DNA from: Amoebophrya sp. AT5.2
Taxonomy: Eukaryota; Sar; Dinophyceae; Syndiniales; Amoebophryaceae
Length of the DNA stretch: 12,328 nt
Assembly: GCA_005223375.1 (NCBI GenBank)
Contig: RXOD01005839.1
Location: forward strand, 1-12,328
Reading direction: 5' to 3'
This document shows, one piece after another, positions 7,412 through 12,328 of the stretch (position 1 is its first letter; each line of letters begins with the position of its first letter). Under the pieces are notes generated by a model. That model did not search any database. It was not told the origin of the DNA and saw only the letters and a program-made list of their open reading frames with translations. Position numbers and translations under genes: made by a program.

Positions 7412-8698
7412 GCCCTTGGTCCGCTGCTCCGCGTAGATGATGAGGAAGGTCATGCCCTGCTTTCCCGAGGCGGTGTCCTGTTGCACGAGCACGCCCGTGA
7501 CCTCGATGGCGGTCTGCTCCGAAGAGGTCACGCCAACAGCCCGGGAGGCGGATGCGGTGTTCGACGTGGTGGAGCTGTGGTTGGCTGGGTCGTCCTGCTT
7601 CTCCGCTTCTTGCGGACTGCCGGAGTCCCCACTCGCTCCGTCCTTGGACGGCACTCCCGAAGTAGAGCCCCCAGCGCCAGCGCTTTGCTTTTGCTTGCCG
7701 CCAGGCGGCGGCGAAGTAGCAGTCGCGGCCGTAATACTTTTCTTCTCGTTGATGTACCCCTCCAGGGTTTTCACGAGCAGCTGTGCGGACGCGGAGGAGG
7801 AGGACGTAGCGGCCGGAACTCCGGGCTCGCTGTCCGTGGCCCCGCCTCGCTGATCGCCCGCGCCGTCTGTACTAGCAACCGAAGGTCCACCTGCTTGCTC
7901 CTCCAGTAACAGCTTCTCCAGCAGGCGACGCACCAGGTCGTCCTTCTCGGTGTCGCCGCCACGCGGGGGCTCCTCGGTGTGCTGTTCATCTGCGGGCTTC
8001 ACGTTCCCGGCGACATCTGCGACTGCGGGTGCGCTCGACGCGGAGGATCCGGGGACCTGCAGGTCCAGCGCCTTGTAGATCTGGCGTGCGTAAACACGCT
8101 GCTGGGCCTGCTGCTGCTGATGCTGATCGTACTTGTTATAGTAGTAGTCCCGAACGTCCCGGCTGGTCCCCCCCCGTGAGTTCCCCCCACCTCCAACCCC
8201 GACCCCGACCTGTTCACTCACCCTGCGCAGAAACTCCGCGACGTTGCGGAACCGCGTTTTCTTCACGATGCCCATCCGGTGCACGCCCAGGTTCCGGGCG
8301 AGCTCGCCGATCTCGTCGTCGTTCAGGTTTTCCGGCATGTTCGAAACGTACGCAACCACGTCCATACAGATCTTCACCTCGAAATCGCTGGGACCGTAAT
8401 GCGAAGGGTTTCGACTGCTGGAAGAAAGCACCGCGGAGTCGTCGTCTCGCGGGAAGTCCTCGTCAAGTTCCCCGCGGCGGCGCTCCGGCGGCACACGTTG
8501 AGCCCGGTACGGCACTTGATTCTTCTCGTCGTAGTTCATCTTGTACCGCGCAGAACGGTTGTTCGTCATTCCTCGCTCGCCTCGCGGTTCCTGATTGATT
8601 GAAGTGTTTGCGGGATGGTCGAAGATTCGGATACAACTGTTTGTCATTCTGCCGCCCCGCTTCGAGAGCCGCTGGCTTCTGCTCCGCCATTTGTTGCA
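7376..8698 (-). CDS. Hypothetical protein B (exon or gene)
   Basis: The frame extends upstream to 8764 but without ATG there; coding-like sequence starts at 8698 (CNKWRS) after a pyrimidine tract and GCAAATGCAAG. The first in-frame ATG is codon 40, and two out-of-frame ATGs precede it, which favours an internal exon. Numbered from 8764, residues 68-112 are charged and disordered, 126-186 form the best ordered segment (FEVKICMDVVAYV, then an acidic helix and a basic helix ending EFLRRVSEQVG), 190-204 are Gly/RGG-like, 207-222 are Tyr- then Gln-rich, 223-235 are a short helix (VYARQIYKALDLQ), and 273-290 and 327-342 are two amphipathic helices rich in Leu and Lys/Glu. Most of 291-415 is Ser/Ala/Gly-rich linker. 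The end (TFLIIYAEQRTKG) may be cut by a donor at 7411 or continue to TAA 7376. No family is recognised. An alternative start, ATG at 8690 in another frame with a very good context (MAEQKPAALEAG), would need an extra small intron. Confidence 0.68.
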   Translation of the reverse strand, partial: CNKWRSRSQRLSKRGGRMTNSCIRIFDHPANTSINQEPRGERGMTNNRSARYKMNYDEKNQVPYRAQRVPPERRRGELDEDFPRDDDSAVLSSSSRNPSHYGPSDFEVKICMDVVAYVSNMPENLNDDEIGELARNLGVHRMGIVKKTRFRNVAEFLRRVSEQVGVGVGGGGNSRGGTSRDVRDYYYNKYDQHQQQQAQQRVYARQIYKALDLQVPGSSASSAPAVADVAGNVKPADEQHTEEPPRGGDTEKDDLVRRLLEKLLLEEQAGGPSVASTDGAGDQRGGATDSEPGVPAATSSSSASAQLLVKTLEGYINEKKSITAATATSPPPGGKQKQSAGAGGSTSGVPSKDGASGDSGSPQEAEKQDDPANHSSTTSNTASASRAVGVTSSEQTAIEVTGVLVQQDTASGKQGMTFLIIYAEQRTKGVYNIREQHMHT

Positions 8699-8870
8699 CT
8701 TGCATTTGCAAAAGTGGGGTAAAAAAATGGACGAGAATAAAGTACTAGTCACGCTCACGCTCACGCCGAAGTACTAGCACTAGCAGGCCCACTGCAGTTC
8801 ATCCCTCGACGCACTGTATGTGTAAGTGTATCTCTAATCATTTAGAAATTAATAAATTAGCAAGTTATAC
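8699..8870 (-). other. Candidate intron between A and B
   Basis: Donor CCG|GTATAAC (8870-8864) and acceptor GCAAATGCAAG| (8699) delimit a 172-nt, AT-rich segment. Removing it skips the TAA that ends A and joins A to B in phase 0. A TTTTTTTACCCCACTTTTG tract precedes the acceptor. The interior holds three tandem TCACGC units (8749-8766, plus strand) between two 9-bp direct repeats AAGTACTAG (8740-8748 and 8769-8777). The alternative is that A ends at TAA 8865 and this is a short intergenic spacer. Confidence 0.38.
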
Positions 8871-10922
8871 CGGTGAAAAGTCCCGGAAATTGTATGATCC
8901 GGCGCCAGCGCCCCGGTCTTTGCCACCGCGCGGGGCCCACCCGCCTCGCTGGGGTCTGCCGCCCCCTTTCTCCATATTGAAACGGTCCCGGTCCGTCCCC
9001 TTGCCGGGCTCGGGCCCCGAGAGAACGGTCCGATGGAGAAACGCGGAAGCGCCCCGACGGTCACCACGCGGCGGCGACTCCTGGCCCCCGCGGCGGTGGT
9101 GCTGGTGGTCGCGTCGATAATTCGTGTTTCCCCTGGCCGATCCACCTCCCATGGTAGAAGACGCGGGCTCCCCGTCGTCTTCCTCCAACCTGCTGTCATA
9201 ACTGCCGCCGTCCCCTCGCAAACCGTACGAATCCGTCAAGCCGGGCGGCGGGTCGTCGTCGTGATTCTCCGGCCCCCGCGGTGGACGCGACCGCGACGGA
9301 GGCGGCTCCTGATGCGGATAATCTTCGTCGTACAACACGTTCTCCCTGTGTCGTCGTCCACTGCGTTGCTGCTCGTGGTGATCCATCCGGGACGCGTCCT
9401 GCTTTCCCCTCGGGGGGGTGCCCTCCTGCCCCCCGTACCCTCCTGTCCCCGGGCGAGTAGTAGTGCCCGTGTATACATTCCGCCCCTGCTGCTGCTCGAC
9501 CCGGGTACGATAGTCGCGCGACGCGAACTCGTCGTGCTCCTCGGAGGAAAAGCCCCCGCCGTACGCGTCCATCCGTCCACCGCCTCGGTCGAGAGCAAAA
9601 TTCGAATCACTTTCATCGGGGGAAAACCCCCGCCCATCCTCGGTGGTGTACCTCCCCTTTTGACGTCCTCGAAACCCGCCCCGGTGTGCCTCCCCTGTTG
9701 ACGTCTCGACGTCGTCCCGATCACGAAGATCGTAGTCCCCTGCTGCCACATGCAAGTGCCTTTCTGAAGGTCCTTCTGGCGAACGCTCGTGTTGGGTGTG
9801 AGGAGGAGGCCCCCCGCGGACGATCGTGTTGCTGCCCGTGGAAGCTCCTGCACCCGGCCGCTGGTGCCGACCAACCTGTTGCTCCGTAGGTGGAGTAGAG
9901 GAAGTTTCTTTTTGTTTCGAGTCTCCGAGAACCGCGAGCAGTGAGTGAATGGCATTTTGCAAACTTGCCGCCGTCTGCGGGTCGTATCTCGGGCGCGGCT
10001 GAGGATGAGGATATGGCTCGTAGTTCTGACTGTATGCGTCTTGCGGCGGGTGCTGAGACTCATATTCAAGCTGGCCTCCACCTGCACCTCCGCGAAGGCC
10101 ATCGTTGTTTCTGTAGTGGTCGCTGTTCTTGTAGGGATAGCCATCGCTGCCGCTTCCGCTGTTGTGTGTTGCATCACCCCCGCTGCCATTCGTTCCGTTT
10201 CTGCTGGCCTCGCTGCTGGTGAGGCCGGTCGCGTAGCGATTGTTGGGGCCCCAGTGATCGTCTACGGCACGGTCTGCATATTCGCCCATCTGGTGCAGGG
10301 GCTCGGCCGGCGGCTCCGAGAGCGGGGGAGCGGATCGGGCGTGCGGGGGAAGCGCGGCCGCCCCGCCCGCGTTGAAATTGCCTCCGCCGCGGGTGTTCGT
10401 GCCGATCAGCGGAGCCTCCGGCTGCAGCCGCAGCCCTTTCGGCAACACCTCATGAGGGTGATCCCGCTCACCTGACCAGTCCTCCCGAGTTCCGCCTCGT
10501 CCCCCCGCACCACGCGAGCCATCATTATACTTGTCGCTGCGTGCTGCCTTTCCACCTGTCTGATGTTGATGCTGTGCCGGAAGATACTGCTGGTTGGTGG
10601 CCTGGTGCTGCTGGTGGTGGTACCCGCCTCGTTGTTCCCCCCACTCCCGCTTCCCGCCCGGATTCGGTCCCCCTCCACCAGGAGCACCTCCCTTCATCTT
10701 ACTCGTCTTTTGTCCGTGATGAGACTGCGCCGGCTTATGTTGATGCGACTGCATCTGCTGCTGCCCCCTCCCGCCGCCCACATTCTGGTGGTGGTGCCCG
10801 TGGTCACCCGCACCCCCGCCTTTCCCCGACCGCTGATATTGTGGCTGTGGTTGTTGCAGTTGCGGATAAGGATTGTACCCAGGCGTCGCGTGAAACGCCG
10901 CGTCTCTAGTAGTACGGTCCAT
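8865..10922 (-). CDS. RGG/Gln/His-rich disordered protein A
   Basis: A 685-residue frame from ATG at 10922; the context AGAATGG (A at -3, G at +4) is excellent for a eukaryote. The protein is almost wholly low-complexity. The N-terminal 130 residues are rich in His, Gln and Gly (HHQQHQ, QHQHQ types), then come Gly/Asn/Ser/Tyr-rich linkers, and at least ten RGG triplets are spread through it, densest in the last 60 residues. The only segment likely to fold is a helix at about 315-340 (QTAASLQNAIHSLLAVLGD). Pro- and Tyr-rich repeats such as PYPHPQPRPRYDP lie just before it. Proteins of this make-up are usually RNA-binding or condensate-forming (known for RGG-box proteins; here an inference), and the many Arg-Gly sites would suit arginine methylation. 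No named domain is seen, so no orthologue is proposed. The frame ends at TAA 8865, or the exon ends at 8871 if the 172-nt intron is real. Confidence 0.75.
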   Translation of the reverse strand: MDRTTRDAAFHATPGYNPYPQLQQPQPQYQRSGKGGGAGDHGHHHQNVGGGRGQQQMQSHQHKPAQSHHGQKTSKMKGGAPGGGGPNPGGKREWGEQRGGYHHQQHQATNQQYLPAQHQHQTGGKAARSDKYNDGSRGAGGRGGTREDWSGERDHPHEVLPKGLRLQPEAPLIGTNTRGGGNFNAGGAAALPPHARSAPPLSEPPAEPLHQMGEYADRAVDDHWGPNNRYATGLTSSEASRNGTNGSGGDATHNSGSGSDGYPYKNSDHYRNNDGLRGGAGGGQLEYESQHPPQDAYSQNYEPYPHPQPRPRYDPQTAASLQNAIHSLLAVLGDSKQKETSSTPPTEQQVGRHQRPGAGASTGSNTIVRGGPPPHTQHERSPEGPSERHLHVAAGDYDLRDRDDVETSTGEAHRGGFRGRQKGRYTTEDGRGFSPDESDSNFALDRGGGRMDAYGGGFSSEEHDEFASRDYRTRVEQQQGRNVYTGTTTRPGTGGYGGQEGTPPRGKQDASRMDHHEQQRSGRRHRENVLYDEDYPHQEPPPSRSRPPRGPENHDDDPPPGLTDSYGLRGDGGSYDSRLEEDDGEPASSTMGGGSARGNTNYRRDHQHHRRGGQESPPRGDRRGASAFLHRTVLSGPEPGKGTDRDRFNMEKGGGRPQRGGWAPRGGKDRGAGAGSYNFRDFSPV

Positions 10923-12328
10923 TCTCTGGCTCTGCAATCAATCGCGCGCAAACGGTGGATTGTGTGGGTGATCGATCGATGAAGAGAGGAGACACAATAG
11001 TATCCGGAGCGTGCGGAGGAGGTCACCCGTCGAGAAACCAACGTACGACCTGACACTGGCCGCGGCCCGCCGAAGAAGTACAACTGCCCACCAGAGAAGG
11101 CGCACCACAGGAAGGGACCACCCGCACGTGGCTGTGGCTCTTTCTCGTTGTGCAGCGGGCTAATAATGAAGAAAGATGGATGCGCGGTCGGTCTCCGTGG
11201 AAGTCCAAAACGAGGGTCGCGCCAGCTGCTCTTGTCTTCGCCTACAAGAGGATTCGTTCTGGTGGTCGTAAGCACGACCGAAAAGCCACGGCGGCCGGTA
11301 AGAGTGTCCGCCACTGAAAAGTCAGGAGCGACTCGAGGGAGAAGCCGGAGTATCCTTTTCCTTTCCTTCACTGGTTTCACTAAGCAAAAAAACAACGTTT
11401 TCGCCTCAAATCTGAGTCGCTTGATTGGGGACGTAGCGACCGTTCTCGGCACAGGAAGTCGAGTGATGCTGATGAACACAAAGTCAAACGACCAAAAAAA
11501 ACGAACCTGGCTACATCTGCGAAAGAGGGAAAGAAACAATGAAGAGTTTCTATCGCACAAACTCCAGGAATTTCATCGTCTGGGTCGAAGAAATCTAAGG
11601 ATAAAAAAAATCTAAAAAGCGCCATAATTCAATTATATTCATATTCGTGGGCAGATGGACTTGAAATAGTAACCTGCTTGTTTACAGAATAGATGCAAGT
11701 GATCAAATTAACGCGCTCTGTGTCGGGTCTATGAAAACGGCGGGCAAAGAGGAATCAGAAGCAGGAAAAGTGCATGACTAATTCGAATTGGCTTGCGCGA
11801 TCTTGCTTTTCTAGAAGATCTCACTTCGCGATTCTAAAGATACGAATTACGGAGAAGAAGGACCTCTTTCTTGCTCGCAGATCAGAACCAGTTCTCTGTG
11901 GGCCGCTTGCGGTTGCGCTCGTGTGATTAGGTTTCAGAAATGCAACAGCGCAGCAGCTTCTAGGAGCTGCCACTTGTGAGCAACATTCTCTTGAATTTTT
12001 ATGATCACTCTGCCCAGGCACAACATGAAAGATCCGTCTGTCGCTACGCGGCGCAGGCCGCCTCGTTGTCTCGGGAAGAGGTTTCGACGTCACAAATACG
12101 AACTTCTTCTCAATTGTGCCAGTGGATGAAGTAAAACTTATCAACTGAGTTCCGGCGCTCGCCATCGCACCCGGCGTTTCGCGCAATCGCGTACGAGAAC
12201 GAGAGTAGCGACCTCGGCGTCGAGCAGGTAGGACACCAGCCCGATTCGGATCGCGCGAGTAAAAATCCAGACAAGGTTCAGTTTTTTAGTGTTTAAGCAT
12301 CCTCAGCATCACGATCGCAGCTCTCCCC
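10923..12328. other. Upstream region of A, no firm gene
   Basis: About 1.4 kb of lower GC content upstream of A. Several overlapping frames are open on both strands, none with recognisable features: a minus frame to 11625 with a true ATG (81 codons, Phe-rich), and a plus frame with an ATG at 11166 (149 codons, very basic). Their mutual overlap and low-complexity make-up argue that most are chance. It probably contains the promoter and 5' UTR of A. Just before the A start the minus strand has a pyrimidine-rich stretch and a TTGCAG at 10938-10933 that could be an acceptor in phase 0 with A. Confidence 0.4.
12096..12165 (-). CDS. Weak candidate first exon upstream of A
   Basis: ATG at 12165 in good context (GCGATGG) starts a minus-strand frame that begins MASAGTQLISFTSSTGTIEK and runs 115 codons to 11821. 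A GTATTT after codon 22 (TTC|GTATTT) resembles the GTATAA/GTATAC donors proposed downstream and is also phase 0, as is the TTGCAG|AGC before A. The joined product would add 22 residues in front of A across an intron of about 1.16 kb. There is no strong pyrimidine tract at the acceptor and A has a fine ATG of its own, so this stays speculative. The alternative is an independent small gene of 115 codons, or chance. Confidence 0.15.

Noticed and set aside
7376..8698. Simple bacterial operon reading with GTG/TTG starts
   Set aside because: The GTG or TTG codons at the left edges of A-D have no ribosome-binding site, A has a better ATG five codons in, and pyrimidine tracts with AAG precede B, C and D. 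A eukaryotic reading fits better.
9033..10189. Long plus frame (9033-9701) and second minus frame (9236-10189) inside A
   Set aside because: GC-rich, repetitive codons in A keep other frames open. The translations are low-complexity Arg/Thr/Val strings without any domain, and A in its own frame has the good ATG and RGG pattern.
10694..11560. 288-codon minus frame overlapping the start of A
   Set aside because: It has no ATG start and runs out of frame through the 5' end of A; its composition changes where A begins, so it is a chance continuation.
11148..11615. Basic plus-strand frame upstream of A
   Set aside because: It starts with TTG (ATG only at 11166), overlaps two open minus frames, and contains no recognisable segment. 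Retained only as a remark on the region.
1..12328. tRNA, rRNA, CRISPR array, insertion sequence or spliced-leader gene
   Set aside because: Searched by eye on both strands; no cloverleaf, conserved rRNA segment, regular short repeats with spacers, transposase-like frame or dinoflagellate spliced-leader sequence was seen.

Overview
The window looks like nuclear DNA of a protist-type eukaryote. Four long open reading frames (about 410-685 codons) lie head to tail on the minus strand. They are GC-rich and dominated by low-complexity, disordered protein sequence. Three of the four have no ATG at their 5' edge; instead each opens directly after a pyrimidine-rich stretch ending in AAG, as expected for internal exons. 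There are no Shine-Dalgarno-led operons. A compact, one-directional arrangement of this kind with Gly/Ser/Gln-rich proteins would suit an alveolate (for example a syndinian or another dinoflagellate relative), but no marker gene or spliced-leader sequence proves this, so the taxon is only a guess.

Layout: 1-2441 has no gene I can support; it holds a 14-bp palindrome and a short imperfect direct repeat. 2442-3005 holds a diverged tandem duplication with a period of 243 bp (81 codons). The left copy keeps an 88-codon ATG-started minus-strand frame with a PGGxGTxxE signature like that of LOG / 'lysine decarboxylase' family nucleotide hydrolases. The right copy is broken by a net 23-nt insertion that forms a hairpin. 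3318-5306 is gene/exon D, 5696-6925 is C, 7376-8698 is B, and 8865-10922 is A, a 685-residue RGG/Gln/His-rich protein with a well-placed ATG. 10923-12328 is upstream or intergenic sequence with one weak candidate first exon near 12165.

On the minus strand the order of transcription is A, B, C, D. A-B and B-C can each be joined in phase 0 through a GTATAA/GTATAC donor and an AAG acceptor, so A, B and C may be exons of one long gene rather than three genes. D also seems to start at a phase-0 acceptor but I could not find its donor. None of the four proteins is recognised as a known family. The visible theme is disordered, RGG- and Gln-rich sequence in A plus short helical segments in B, which suggests RNA or ribonucleoprotein association, but that is inference.
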